Below are positions 8,367 through 16,661 of a stretch of DNA of 31,792 bases, piece after piece (position 1 is the stretch's first letter; each line of letters starts with the position of its first letter). The notes beneath the pieces were generated by a model. That model did no database searches and had not been told where the DNA came from. It saw only the letters and a list, made by a program, of their open reading frames with translations. A program made the position numbers and the translations under genes. This stretch comes from JAQVOO01 sp964524755 (lineage in GTDB: Bacteria; Spirochaetota; Spirochaetia; Sphaerochaetales; Sphaerochaetaceae): positions 1 to 31,792 of the forward strand of contig CAZGDR010000021.1 of the NCBI GenBank assembly GCA_964524755.1, in the 5' to 3' direction.

Positions 8367-10952
8367 ATGGCAAAGAAACAAGACGCGGCTGGTAAAACAC
8401 TTATCATTGTGGAGTCACCCACGAAAGCGCGAACTATTAAAAAATTCCTCCCCGAGCATTGTACAGTCATAGCTTGTAACGGGCACGTTCGAGATTTACC
8501 TACCAAAGATTTAGCAATCGATGTGGAAAAGGATTATACTCCCAAATATGTCGTTGCTAAGGGTAAAGATAAGATCATAAAAGCTCTCAAGAGCGAATTA
8601 GCAACCAGTACCGAATTATTACTTGCAACTGATGAAGACCGTGAAGGGGAGAGTATCTCCTGGCACTTATTGGAATTATTAAAACCTAAGGTCCCCTACC
8701 AACGTATGGTGTTCCATGAAATAACAAAACGGGCAATATTACATGCTATCGACAATGGTCGAGATCTTGATATGGCCTTGGTCAATGCACAAGAAGCACG
8801 TCGAATTCTGGACCGCCTCTTTGGGTATACCCTTTCTCCGTTTCTCTGGCGAAAACTATCACAACCCAAATTATCGGCTGGACGCGTACAATCACCTGGA
8901 TTACGGATGGTAGTAGAACGAGAGCGGCAACGGATGCGATTTGTTAGTGCCTCATATTGGGACCTCAAGGTGAACTTGCACCGAGAAGAAGATAAACCTG
9001 AAGCCAGCTTTGAAGCCAAGTTAGAATCTGTGGATGGCCAACGCATCGCGATTGGGAAGGATTTTGAAGCTGAAACAGGAAAACTTGGCCGTAATAAAAA
9101 GGTTTTAGTTCTTGATCAAGAACAGGCCCAGGAACTAGTTGAACGTCTAGAAAAGAGCCCTTGGACTGTGGTTTCTGTAGAAGAGAAAGAGAGAAAGCAA
9201 CGGCCAGCTCCCCCTTTCATTACTTCTACTCTCCAACAGGAAGGGAACCGTAAACTCCGTCTAAGTGCGAAAGATACCATGCGCATTGCTCAAAAATTGT
9301 ATGAAAGTGGATTGATCACCTATATGCGTACTGATTCTCCCAGCCTCAGTCAGGAGGGAATTAAAGCGGCACGAAATGCAGCCGGATCGTTGTATGGGAT
9401 GGAGTATTTGTCACCAACATCACGCCAGTATGCCAATAAGAGCTCTTCGGCACAGGAGGCGCACGAGGCTATCCGTCCTGCCGGGGAAAAATTTGTCCAT
9501 CCTGAGGAAAGTGGGTTGCATGGTGCTGAATATGCTCTGTATGAAATAATATGGAAACGGACGTTAGCTAGCCAGATGGCGGAAGCGGTCAAAGCTTTTA
9601 CCACCGTTAAAATAAGTGCTGATGGTACTATGTTTTCAGCTACGGGGAATCGAATTGTGTTTCCAGGATTTATTCGAGTATATGTCGAAGGTAAAGACGA
9701 TCCTGAAACGGCGTTAGAGGACACAGAACGGTTACTGCCTAAACTTACCGAACAGATGCCGCTAGTGCTTAATACATTGGAACCCGTTAGTCATGAAACT
9801 AAACCACCAGCCCGTTTTACCGAGGCCACCTTGGTTCAGGAGTTGGAGAAGCAGGGAATTGGCCGACCTAGCACCTATGCTACGATCATCGATAAATTGT
9901 TTGAGAAGGCCTATGTTGTAAAAGATGGTTCGGCTTTAGTTCCTTCTTTTGTAGCTTTTGCGGTAGTGCAATTACTAGAAAACAATTTTACCCATCTAGT
10001 CGATTATGATTTTACTTCGAAGATGGAAGATGCTCTGGATGGTATAGCTGAGGGCAAGGTCAATCAAGTTGATTTCCTCAAGAACTTCTACGAAGGGGAG
10101 AAGGGGTTGAAGAACCAAGTAGAGATTATGCTCGCTGAGGTGAAACCTGCTGATGCAAAACATATTTCATTACCTCACATCTCTGAACACTATCCTGTCA
10201 TGATAGGGAAGTTCGGACCGTATGTAGTCAAAAAGAATGAAGAGGGTGAGACAGAACAATCAGTCTCCATTCCAGTTCAGTATTTTCCAGGTACCCTTAC
10301 CGATACCGACATTGAAGAGCTCATAAAGATGAAAGGTGAGGGTAATGGAGAACCAGAGCCTATTGGAGTCGACCCCGAAAGCAAACAGCCCGTCTTCTTG
10401 TTGAGTGGTAAGTTTGGCCCTTATTTCAGATTGGGGGAAAAATCAGAAGAGAATCCAAAACCTAAGACTAGTAGTGTGCCTAAAGGGCGAGATCCTCAGA
10501 CCATGGAATTATCGGAGATCTTACAGTATCTCTCATTACCAAGAGAGATTGGCACTCATCCCGATTCTGGAAAGCCTGTGATAGCTGCGATTGGGAGGTA
10601 CGGACCGTATGTTGGTTGTGATGGTAATTTCCGTTCATTAGCCCAAGAGTCTTTAGTCTTCACTATTTCTTTAGAAGAAGCTCTGGTTATGTTAGCAACT
10701 CCAAAACCTGGACGAAACCGGAAAGGAGCTGCTAAAGGCGCCGCCGCCAAACCAATTATTGAATTTGAGGCATATGAAGGGAAGTCACTAGGAGTCTATA
10801 ATGGCAAATATGGTTTCTACGGAAAACTAGGGAGTGATAACTTTGCTCTTCCTAAAGCCATGAAAAGTGATGCTCTTGCTCTCCAGTCTTTGACCCGGGA
10901 ACAGATGATTGAATTCTCAAAAGCTGCCAAAAAGGCTAAGAGCAAGCGCTAA
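8367..10952 (+). CDS. topA: DNA topoisomerase I (type IA)
   Basis: 861 residues from ATG 8367, chosen because AAAGGA lies eight bases upstream; an in-frame ATG at 8358 would add three residues. TopA relaxes negative supercoils through a 5'-phosphotyrosine. The Toprim domain starts at LIIVESPTKARTIKKF with DEDREGESISWH further on; the active tyrosine is in GLITYMRTDSPS at residue 319, the same number as in E. coli. The C-terminus has no tetracysteine zinc fingers. Instead it carries repeats of the G-K/R-F/Y-G-P-Y type (GKFGPYVVKK, GKFGPYFRLGE, GRYGPYVGCDG, GKYGFYGKLG), as in the zinc-free class of bacterial TopA, and a basic tail. The stop is four bases from the convergent PAP2 gene stop. Confidence 0.97.
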   Translation: MAKKQDAAGKTLIIVESPTKARTIKKFLPEHCTVIACNGHVRDLPTKDLAIDVEKDYTPKYVVAKGKDKIIKALKSELATSTELLLATDEDREGESISWHLLELLKPKVPYQRMVFHEITKRAILHAIDNGRDLDMALVNAQEARRILDRLFGYTLSPFLWRKLSQPKLSAGRVQSPGLRMVVERERQRMRFVSASYWDLKVNLHREEDKPEASFEAKLESVDGQRIAIGKDFEAETGKLGRNKKVLVLDQEQAQELVERLEKSPWTVVSVEEKERKQRPAPPFITSTLQQEGNRKLRLSAKDTMRIAQKLYESGLITYMRTDSPSLSQEGIKAARNAAGSLYGMEYLSPTSRQYANKSSSAQEAHEAIRPAGEKFVHPEESGLHGAEYALYEIIWKRTLASQMAEAVKAFTTVKISADGTMFSATGNRIVFPGFIRVYVEGKDDPETALEDTERLLPKLTEQMPLVLNTLEPVSHETKPPARFTEATLVQELEKQGIGRPSTYATIIDKLFEKAYVVKDGSALVPSFVAFAVVQLLENNFTHLVDYDFTSKMEDALDGIAEGKVNQVDFLKNFYEGEKGLKNQVEIMLAEVKPADAKHISLPHISEHYPVMIGKFGPYVVKKNEEGETEQSVSIPVQYFPGTLTDTDIEELIKMKGEGNGEPEPIGVDPESKQPVFLLSGKFGPYFRLGEKSEENPKPKTSSVPKGRDPQTMELSEILQYLSLPREIGTHPDSGKPVIAAIGRYGPYVGCDGNFRSLAQESLVFTISLEEALVMLATPKPGRNRKGAAKGAAAKPIIEFEAYEGKSLGVYNGKYGFYGKLGSDNFALPKAMKSDALALQSLTREQMIEFSKAAKKAKSKR

Positions 10953-10956
10953 TCAT

Positions 10957-11865
10957 TTATACATTTTTCTCGAATAAGTAGACGTTTTTGAGGCGTATCT
11001 TGGTTCCCAAGAAGGGGTAGAGTGCGGTTGCCCAGATACCAGTTACCACATAACGGAAGAATCCCATCGCCATGTGGCTACCAAGGACTAATTTTAATGC
11101 TTGAATGGCCACAAGTACAATAATCCCAATTCCAAAACGGAGTAGTTTTATTGAAGTCGTTCCCGTCGTCTCGTACCGGATGTAGCGCTGTTCCCAAGCA
11201 AATCCTAAGTAACCGCCTGTTGCTAAACTGAGCAATTTCATGGGATCAGTGAAAGCTATTGGATCAACAATTCCTAACTCAATGAGAAACACAAGAACTA
11301 CGGCCAGCACGAGAGAGATACTTCCCACCAGCAGTGAGAACCTATGGAGAGCCTTTGGGTTGTCATAGAGATTTGAAAACCAGTTATAAGCAACAAAGGT
11401 GATGGTAATTCCTAATGCTAAGCCACCAAAGACGTCTATGGGCCAGTGTACACCAAGATAGAGACGTGAAATTCCGACAAGCAGAATAGCCATTGCACTA
11501 ATAATCGAGAGCCAGCGTTTACGATAAGTGACCGCAAGCGAACTATAGAATGAAGCTGCTCCAGTAGTATGGCCACTGGGGAAAGAGTATCCAGTCGCTG
11601 TTGTCACTCGTTTACCGGCAATTTCTGGTAAGACCTGAAAAGGTCTTGGTGCTTTAATAATTGCTTTTAAGAAACTCATTCCCATCAACGAGGTGAAAAG
11701 TGAAGAAAATATAGCAAAGCCATGTTTTTTTGAGCCACACCATAGAAAGAATGCGACGGCAATGATGAAGATGCTCTCTTCGCCAAACATGGTGATATAT
11801 TCAAAAACCGTATCGAGGAAGGGTGAAGCCAGACGTTGAAAAAACTCCATTATGGTTATTTGCAT
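10957..11865 (-). CDS. PAP2-family membrane phosphatase
   Basis: 302 residues with six or more membrane helices. All three parts of the PAP2 (type 2 phosphatidic acid phosphatase) active site are present: K67-x6-R74-P75 in KAIIKAPRP, PSGH at 96-99 in YSFPSGHTTG, and S133-R134 to H140 and D144 in SRLYLGVHWPIDVFGG. Such enzymes remove phosphate from lipid phosphates such as phosphatidic acid or undecaprenyl pyrophosphate; the substrate cannot be told here. About 140 residues of extra helices follow the catalytic part, making it longer than minimal PAP2 proteins. GGGGG eight bases upstream supports the start at 11865. Divergent from the broken oxidoreductase. Confidence 0.92.
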   Translation of the reverse strand: MQITIMEFFQRLASPFLDTVFEYITMFGEESIFIIAVAFFLWCGSKKHGFAIFSSLFTSLMGMSFLKAIIKAPRPFQVLPEIAGKRVTTATGYSFPSGHTTGAASFYSSLAVTYRKRWLSIISAMAILLVGISRLYLGVHWPIDVFGGLALGITITFVAYNWFSNLYDNPKALHRFSLLVGSISLVLAVVLVFLIELGIVDPIAFTDPMKLLSLATGGYLGFAWEQRYIRYETTGTTSIKLLRFGIGIIVLVAIQALKLVLGSHMAMGFFRYVVTGIWATALYPFLGTKIRLKNVYLFEKNV

Positions 11866-11890
11866 AGTTATAGCCCCCTGTTATTACAGC

Positions 11891-11919
11891 AGTATAACGG
11901 AGGTTGTTTCCAAATACAA
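11891..11919 (-). promoter_or_regulatory. Probable promoter of the PAP2 gene
   Basis: On the minus strand TTGTAT is followed after 17 bases by TATACT, about 25 bases before the ATG at 11865. Confidence 0.45.
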
Positions 11920-11942
11920 TGTGGTGTTGAAAACATCTTTTG

Positions 11943-11971
11943 TGGACGATTCCAACACGAAAATGTATCTT
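11943..11971 (+). promoter_or_regulatory. Probable promoter of the broken oxidoreductase, leaderless geometry
   Basis: TGGACG and TATCTT are separated by 17 bases, and the first ATG (11978) begins exactly six bases after the -10. No Shine-Dalgarno site is present. Confidence 0.45.
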
Positions 11972-11977
11972 CACAAC

Positions 11978-12895
11978 ATGATGAAAGCGTTCATCCGAAC
12001 AAGTTCCCAAGATCAACGTGTTGAATTGGTAGAGATGCCGATTCCAGAAATAGATAATGATGAGATCCTCGTTTAGGTGCAAGCTTTTGGGGTAGGCATT
12101 CAAGAGCGTTATTTTATCCCCCATAACGCAACATTTCCCTATACCATTGGTACTGAAGCCTCTGGTATTATTACCAAAATAGGGAGCCGCGTTGCACCAT
12201 TTGAGATTGGTGATCGAGTTATCTTAACCAGTGTATTACAAGCAAAAGGAGGATGTTGGGCTGAGTACGTGGCCGTACCTGAAAGTGCGCTCATCCCACT
12301 GCCCGTAAAAATGGACTTTACCGCAGGTGCCGCTATTCCAATTGCCGGAAAGACGGCTTTAGAATGTATGCGCGCCCTAGAGCTCAAAAAGGGTGATACA
12401 TTATTTATCGCAGGAGCATTGGGTGCTATCGGTACGTTCGTTATTCAGTTAGCTGCAGGGCAAGATATCGTGGTTGTTGGTTCGGCGTCCCAGAAGAATC
12501 ATCACTACATGCTATCATTAGGGGCAAAAAAAGCTGTAGATTATGCTAGTCCAGACTGGATTCAGCATCTCAAACAGTGGTTACCAGAGGGAGTCACGGC
12601 AGCATTAGCGATTCAACCTAGCACTGTAGCGGGCAGTATTGCCGTAGTAAAAGATGGGGGCAAGGTGATAACTGTCTCTGGTGACGATCAAGCAGAGGAA
12701 GAACGAGGTGTATCAGTGCGCCAAATGCAACATCATCAGGAAACTCAACCGGCGTTGTTGCAACTGCTTGCTGATATTGATGCCGGTAAAGTCAAGATAG
12801 TAATCGAACATGTTTATCCCTTTGCACAAGCGCTCGATGCTTTGAAAAAGACAGAAACTAGGCATGCAAGAGGGAAACTTGTGGTTAAAGTGTAA
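11978..12895 (+). pseudogene. Quinone-oxidoreductase-like MDR protein broken by one in-frame TAG
   Basis: Two pieces in the same frame, joined at a TAG at 12074-12076, make one medium-chain dehydrogenase/reductase of about 305 residues. The first piece runs MMKAFIRTSSQDQRVELVEM to IDNDEILV; the second starts VQAFGVGIQERYF with no gap. The TAG stands where relatives have a polar residue such as K, E or Q, each one base away. Downstream is intact: the GroES-like part (IGTEASGIITKIG, GGCWAEYVAVP) and an NADPH-binding Rossmann fold (GKTALECMRAL, AGALGAIGTFVIQLAAG). The zinc-ligand pattern of alcohol dehydrogenases is absent, fitting a zinc-free quinone oxidoreductase. It may be a recent pseudogene, a sequencing error or a readthrough site. 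TAG is an ordinary stop in this genome (mnmA, cobS, the coiled-coil gene). Confidence 0.8.
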
Positions 12896-12901
12896 TTCAT
12901 A

Positions 12902-12918
12902 ACCCCAAATTCTGGGGT
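12902..12918. terminator. Small hairpin after the broken oxidoreductase
   Basis: ACCCCA-AATTC-TGGGGT is a perfect six-pair hairpin seven bases after the stop. There is no T-run on either side, so terminator function is uncertain. Confidence 0.35.
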
Positions 12919-12935
12919 GAAAAAGCACGAGGGTG

Positions 12936-12964
12936 TTGACAAAACTTTAACTTCAGTGTAGTTT
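12936..12964 (+). promoter_or_regulatory. Probable promoter of tRNA-Asp
   Basis: Consensus TTGACA, a 17-base spacer and a weak -10 TAGTTT; the tRNA begins 15 bases after the -10. Confidence 0.5.
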
Positions 12965-12979
12965 CAGTTTGCTACTAAC

Positions 12980-13053
12980 GGGGGCGTAGCGAAGTTGGTT
13001 ATCGCGACGGCCTGTCACGCCGTAGATCGCGGGTTCGAGTCCCGTCGCTCTCG
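12980..13053 (+). tRNA. tRNA-Asp (anticodon GTC)
   Basis: A complete cloverleaf: acceptor GGGGGCG pairs with CGCTCTC (two G-U pairs), D arm GCGA/TCGC, anticodon stem ACGGC/GCCGT around the loop CTGTCAC (anticodon GTC), T arm GCGGG-TTCGAGT-CCCGT, and discriminator G73 as expected for Asp. The 3' CCA is not encoded. The acceptor stem is clear by eye. Confidence 0.95.
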
Positions 13054-13060
13054 CTTTGGA

Positions 13061-13097
13061 CCGCTCTGGGTGTACTGGGGCGGGCTTTTGCGTTTTT
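13061..13097 (+). terminator. Probable terminator after tRNA-Asp
   Basis: CCGCTCT at 13061-13067 can pair with GGGGCGG at 13077-13083 (two G-U pairs), followed by the T-rich GCTTTTGCGTTTTT. It ends just before the mnmA ribosome site, so it may act as an attenuator for mnmA. Confidence 0.45.
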
Positions 13098-13107
13098 GTA
13101 GGAGCCT

Positions 13108-14169
13108 ATGCGTATTTTAGTGGGAATGAGCGGAGGTATCGATTCTTCGGTTGCTGCATTACTACTTAAAAAAGCCGGTCATGAAGTGGTCGGTGTTACC
13201 ATGTCTATCTGGAGAGAAGGGAACCCTTTCTCAGGAGACTTGCGCAAAAATGCTTGTTTTGGACCTAATGAAGAAGAAGATATTGCTGAAGCTCGCCGGA
13301 TAAGTGAAATGTTGGATATTGAGTATCATGTACTCGATTGTGCAGTGCAGTATGAACGTATTGTATTAGAAAATTTCCGTAATGAATATTTAGCTGGGCG
13401 AACTCCTAATCCTTGTATTTGGTGTAACAGCCTCATTAAATTTGGTGCTTTACCACAAATTGCTCAGGAGTCAGGGATCCAATTTGATAAATTTGCAACT
13501 GGCCATTATGCTCAAGTTGCCCACGATGGTGATCGTTGGTTACTGAAAAAAGCGCTAGATGAACATAAAGATCAAACCTATTTCCTCTATAGATTAGACC
13601 AAAAGCAATTAGCTCAAATAATGTTTCCTTTAGGTGAAATTCAAAAAGAAGAAGCGCGCAACTTGTGTAGAGAATATGGCTTTTTTAGTGAAGAGAAAAC
13701 AGAGAGTCAGGATTTCTATAAAGGGGATTATAGTGAGTTGTTACAAACAGAACCCAAGTCAGGGGCAATTGTCGATACCCAGGGCAATAGTGTGGGAGAA
13801 CATTCAGGATACTGGAATTACACCATTGGACAACGGCGGGGACTTGGCATTGCTGGAGAGCGCCCTTGGTATGTAATTAGTCTCGATGCTGAGAAAAATC
13901 AAGTTGTTGTAGGGCATGCCGAAGAGACCTTTGGTGATAACCTACAAGCCAAGCAGCTCAATTGGATAGCTTTCGATGCTCTCACTACACCTATGGAGGC
14001 CGAAGCCAAGATTAGATCTACCGGAAAAGCTAAGCCTGTATTCATCACACCGTTAGAAGGAGACACCGTTTCGGTCAGTTTTGCTGAACCTCAAAAAGCA
14101 GTTACTCCTGGACAATCCGTAGTATTTTACCAAGGCTCTACTGTACTTGGTGGTGGCGTTATCAGATAG
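13108..14169 (+). CDS. mnmA: tRNA 2-thiouridylase MnmA, variant lacking the second catalytic cysteine
   Basis: 353 residues, start supported by AGGAG. MnmA makes the 2-thio group of U34 in tRNA-Lys, -Glu and -Gln using ATP and a sulfur relay. The PP-loop SGGIDSS is at 8-14, and the tRNA-binding and C-terminal barrel parts follow (NYTIGQRRGLGI, VTPGQSVVFY). In E. coli MnmA a second catalytic cysteine sits in a GICF-like loop; here that loop reads ESQDFYKGDY (199-208) with no cysteine. Instead there is C50 in NACFGPNEEEDIAEAR and a CxxC at C103/C106 (NPCIWCN). Three such cysteines could hold an iron-sulfur cluster, as proposed for some thiolases of this superfamily. Chemistry is inference. Follows tRNA-Asp by 54 bases. 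Confidence 0.94.
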   Translation: MRILVGMSGGIDSSVAALLLKKAGHEVVGVTMSIWREGNPFSGDLRKNACFGPNEEEDIAEARRISEMLDIEYHVLDCAVQYERIVLENFRNEYLAGRTPNPCIWCNSLIKFGALPQIAQESGIQFDKFATGHYAQVAHDGDRWLLKKALDEHKDQTYFLYRLDQKQLAQIMFPLGEIQKEEARNLCREYGFFSEEKTESQDFYKGDYSELLQTEPKSGAIVDTQGNSVGEHSGYWNYTIGQRRGLGIAGERPWYVISLDAEKNQVVVGHAEETFGDNLQAKQLNWIAFDALTTPMEAEAKIRSTGKAKPVFITPLEGDTVSVSFAEPQKAVTPGQSVVFYQGSTVLGGGVIR

Positions 14170-14175
14170 AGTTGC

Positions 14176-14204
14176 TTGTAGAGTGTGAGTAAACGTGATT
14201 TAAT
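14176..14204 (+). promoter_or_regulatory. Possible promoter of nagB
   Basis: TTGTAG, a 17-base spacer and TTTAAT (five of six to consensus), 34 bases before the nagB ATG. Confidence 0.42.
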
Positions 14205-14238
14205 ACTATAGGGTCTTGAAAAAAGGAGGAAGAGTATT

Positions 14239-15063
14239 ATGCGATTGATTATACAGCCTGATTATGAAAAGCTTTCTTGTTGGGCAGCTCGTTACGTAGC
14301 AAAAAAGATTAATGATTTTGGTCCAACAGCTGATAAACCCTTTGTGTTAGGATTACCCACTGGATCATCTCCAATTGGCATGTATGTACAATTGATCGAG
14401 ATGTATCGCAGAGGGGAGATTTCCTTTAAACATGTGGTGACATTCAATATGGATGAATATATTGGATTACCGGAAGACCATCCTCAAAGTTATCACGCCT
14501 ATATGTGGGACAATTTGTTCAGTCATGTAGATATTCCTCCTCGTCACGTTAATATTCCTAACGGTAATGCAAAAGATATTGAAGAAGAATGTGCTAACTA
14601 TGAACAGAAAATTAAAGATGTGGGTGGGATTGATTTATTTGTCGGAGGAATGGGAGCAGATGGGCACATTGCTTTTAATGAACCTTTTTCTTCGTTAGCT
14701 TCAACCACACGCGTGAAATCATTAACCCATGATACCAAAGTGATGAATTCCCGTTTCTTTGGCAACGACATCTCTAAAGTGCCTTCAACAGCCATTACAG
14801 TTGGCATAAAGACGATCATGAAGTCTAAAGAGGTTGTTTTACTAGTAAATGGGCACGGCAAAGCACGTGCGTTACAAGCTGCAATAGAGGGCCCCGTGAA
14901 TCATGCGTGGACTGGTAGTGCGTTACAAATGCATAAAACAGTAATCATCGTATGTGATGAAGCAGCCACCGCTGAACTTAAAGTTGGGACATGGAAGTAT
15001 TTTAAAGACATTGAAGCTGACTCCATCTATCCCGAGTGCCCATTGGTGCCGGATAAAGATTAA
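14239..15063 (+). CDS. nagB: Glucosamine-6-phosphate deaminase
   Basis: 274 residues, the usual length. NagB converts glucosamine-6-phosphate to fructose-6-phosphate and ammonia, linking amino-sugar use to glycolysis. The phosphate loop GLPTGSSPIGMY is at 38-49, catalytic D72 in FNMDEYIGL, and D141, H143 and E148 in GMGADGHIAFNEP, at the same numbers as the E. coli enzyme. The strong site AAAGGAGG lies nine bases before the ATG. No nagA or transporter gene adjoins it. The TAA overlaps the TAA of the convergent glycerophosphodiesterase by four bases (TTAA). Confidence 0.97.
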   Translation: MRLIIQPDYEKLSCWAARYVAKKINDFGPTADKPFVLGLPTGSSPIGMYVQLIEMYRRGEISFKHVVTFNMDEYIGLPEDHPQSYHAYMWDNLFSHVDIPPRHVNIPNGNAKDIEEECANYEQKIKDVGGIDLFVGGMGADGHIAFNEPFSSLASTTRVKSLTHDTKVMNSRFFGNDISKVPSTAITVGIKTIMKSKEVVLLVNGHGKARALQAAIEGPVNHAWTGSALQMHKTVIIVCDEAATAELKVGTWKYFKDIEADSIYPECPLVPDKD

Positions 15064-15884
15064 CGTAGATTCAACTCAGTGGCGACCTTGATAACTTTAG
15101 CAGGGTCGTCTGTCATAATAGAATCAACCCCCATCGCGAAAAGGGAGCGCATCTGCTCTTCATCGTTTATCGTCCATACCTGAATAATAGCTCCACGGTC
15201 GTGGAAAGCTTTAATAAAGGAGGGCGTTATTACTTTAATTCCCCATTGACTTACTGGGACTTGAAAAACTAATGTTCTCTCGTCGGCCAATGATTTGGGC
15301 AACATGCCCAGCTTTTGGCGCACGAGAAGGCCTAAAACTTCTAGTGTAGTGAGGCTTGTGAGGATCCTTTTGTTTTTTTGGCGCATCAGCTTTAGATTGG
15401 AGAGATGAAAACTAGCGCAGAGGACACGGTCTTCGGCCTTGTGGTCGACAATGACCTTTTCAAAGGCTCCCACTATCGCCCTATCTTTACTTTTTAAATC
15501 AACATTGAAACGTTGGGTTGGAGAACTTTCTAGGGCTTCACTCAAAGTCGCCAATTGTATCCCTTTGCCCCTAAATGGAAATGTTTTCCCATTATCTAAA
15601 GTGAAACTATAGCCAGCATCAACTTCTTTTAATTGGGCGAGGGCGTAATCTTCTACACGCCCAGTACAATTGGTAGTACGATCTAGGCTTGAATCGTGCC
15701 AGATAACGATATGGCCATCTTTGGAGAGGTGCACATCGGTCTCAATGACATCGACCCCCATACGGGTAGCACTGCGAAAAGCTTCCAGTGTATTTTCTGG
15801 AAAGTTCTTGCTATCGCCACGATGAGCAACAACTACTGGAATTGGGTTTAAAAATGGTTCATATAGCTTCTTTGGATTACTCAT
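15060..15884 (-). CDS. Glycerophosphodiester phosphodiesterase
   Basis: 274 residues with a TIM-barrel GDPD fold. It cleaves glycerophosphodiesters, the products of phospholipid breakdown, to glycerol-3-phosphate and an alcohol. The active site is visible: H21 and R22 in VVAHRGDSKNFPENTLEAF, metal ligands E48 and D50 in DVIETDVHLSKDG, and catalytic H63 in IWHDSSLDRTTNC. The C-terminus has VQVWTIND-like IIQVWTINDEEQMRS and GVDSIMTDDP, typical of the family's last strands. No signal peptide, so cytoplasmic. The start overlaps the end of the upstream methyltransferase gene by eight bases, so the two form an operon. Confidence 0.95.
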   Translation of the reverse strand: MSNPKKLYEPFLNPIPVVVAHRGDSKNFPENTLEAFRSATRMGVDVIETDVHLSKDGHIVIWHDSSLDRTTNCTGRVEDYALAQLKEVDAGYSFTLDNGKTFPFRGKGIQLATLSEALESSPTQRFNVDLKSKDRAIVGAFEKVIVDHKAEDRVLCASFHLSNLKLMRQKNKRILTSLTTLEVLGLLVRQKLGMLPKSLADERTLVFQVPVSQWGIKVITPSFIKAFHDRGAIIQVWTINDEEQMRSLFAMGVDSIMTDDPAKVIKVATELNLR

Positions 15885-16605
15885 GTTGTTTATGCACCTT
15901 TACACGGGCCATCTTTTTGTACATTTTTTCCAAACGCTGAGTCTCTTTTTCACTTAATGTTGCTCGAGCTAGGATGTCACGGAAAAATCGTTCTACTTCA
16001 GGCCGTTCATCTTGTTTATAAAATTGGATCTTTTCAAAGGAGTCACCAATAACAGCTATTAAGGATTGTAGCCGGTTCTCCGTAACAGGGACAAACCCTA
16101 AATTAATGGTAAGTTCACGAAAGAGGGTGTAAGTAATAATCTGAACAGCCTGAGCCAAGTTTAAACTAGGAAAATCTTCGCTGGTAGGGATTCTAACACC
16201 CATGTGACAGAGAGCCAATTCAGCATCAGTTAACCCATCGGCCTCTCGACCAAAGACCAGAGATACAGTTCCTGGACCTAAAGCATTTATGCGAGTAGCC
16301 AGTTGCTCGGGTAAGAGGGAAAAGTATTTGCGGTTTTTCCCTCTTCTGCGACTAGCTCCTACGGAGAGAACACTGTCGCTCAGGGCCTCTTTAAGGGTTG
16401 GAAATCGGAGATGGTTCGCATAGAGGTCGTAGGCATGCAGTGCTAGTGTTTTTACCCGATTGGCATCATATTCGCGTTCACCGATAATTGCTAATTCATG
16501 TATCCCCATCGTCTTCATAGCTCTACAGACGGCCCCAATATTGGCCCCATCTTGTGGCTCCACGAGTACTATGCGAATCCGGGCTAGGTTTTGGTCTCTT
16601 TTCAT
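15877..16605 (-). CDS. TrmJ-like SPOUT RNA methyltransferase (TrmH family group 1)
   Basis: 242 residues. The SPOUT knot signatures are clear: EPQDGANIGAVCRAMKTMG near residues 16-34, LVFGREADGLTDAELALC in the middle and PSLNLAQAVQIITYTLF in the third motif. TrmJ methylates the 2'-hydroxyl of residue 32 in tRNAs; group-1 relatives can differ in target, so the exact site is uncertain. The C-terminal tail of about 70 residues with LSEKETQRLEKMYKKM fits TrmJ-length proteins. The start at 16605 has GAGAAGAG a few bases upstream. The downstream glycerophosphodiesterase overlaps by eight bases. Divergent from the AI-2E-family gene with only 56 bases between starts. Confidence 0.92.
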   Translation of the reverse strand: MKRDQNLARIRIVLVEPQDGANIGAVCRAMKTMGIHELAIIGEREYDANRVKTLALHAYDLYANHLRFPTLKEALSDSVLSVGASRRRGKNRKYFSLLPEQLATRINALGPGTVSLVFGREADGLTDAELALCHMGVRIPTSEDFPSLNLAQAVQIITYTLFRELTINLGFVPVTENRLQSLIAVIGDSFEKIQFYKQDERPEVERFFRDILARATLSEKETQRLEKMYKKMARVKVHKQHE

Positions 16606-16626
16606 ATACTCTTCTCATATCAGATA

Positions 16627-16655
16627 TTGCAGTATTAGCCAAGCTAGCATATAGT
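16627..16655 (+). promoter_or_regulatory. Probable promoter of the AI-2E-family gene, leaderless geometry
   Basis: TTGCAG, a 17-base spacer and TATAGT, with the ATG at 16662 exactly six bases after the -10. Confidence 0.5.
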
Positions 16656-16661
16656 GAGAAC

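Noticed and set aside
12077..12895. Stand-alone gene starting at GTG 12077
   Set aside because: The GTG directly follows the in-frame TAG, there is no ribosome site, and the product would lack the N-terminal part of the fold; it is the downstream half of a broken gene.
14199..14214. TTTAATACTATAGGG resembles the end of a T7 phage promoter
   Set aside because: It lacks the central CGACTCAC part and no phage polymerase or phage genes are present; a sigma-70 -10 (TTTAAT) explains it better.
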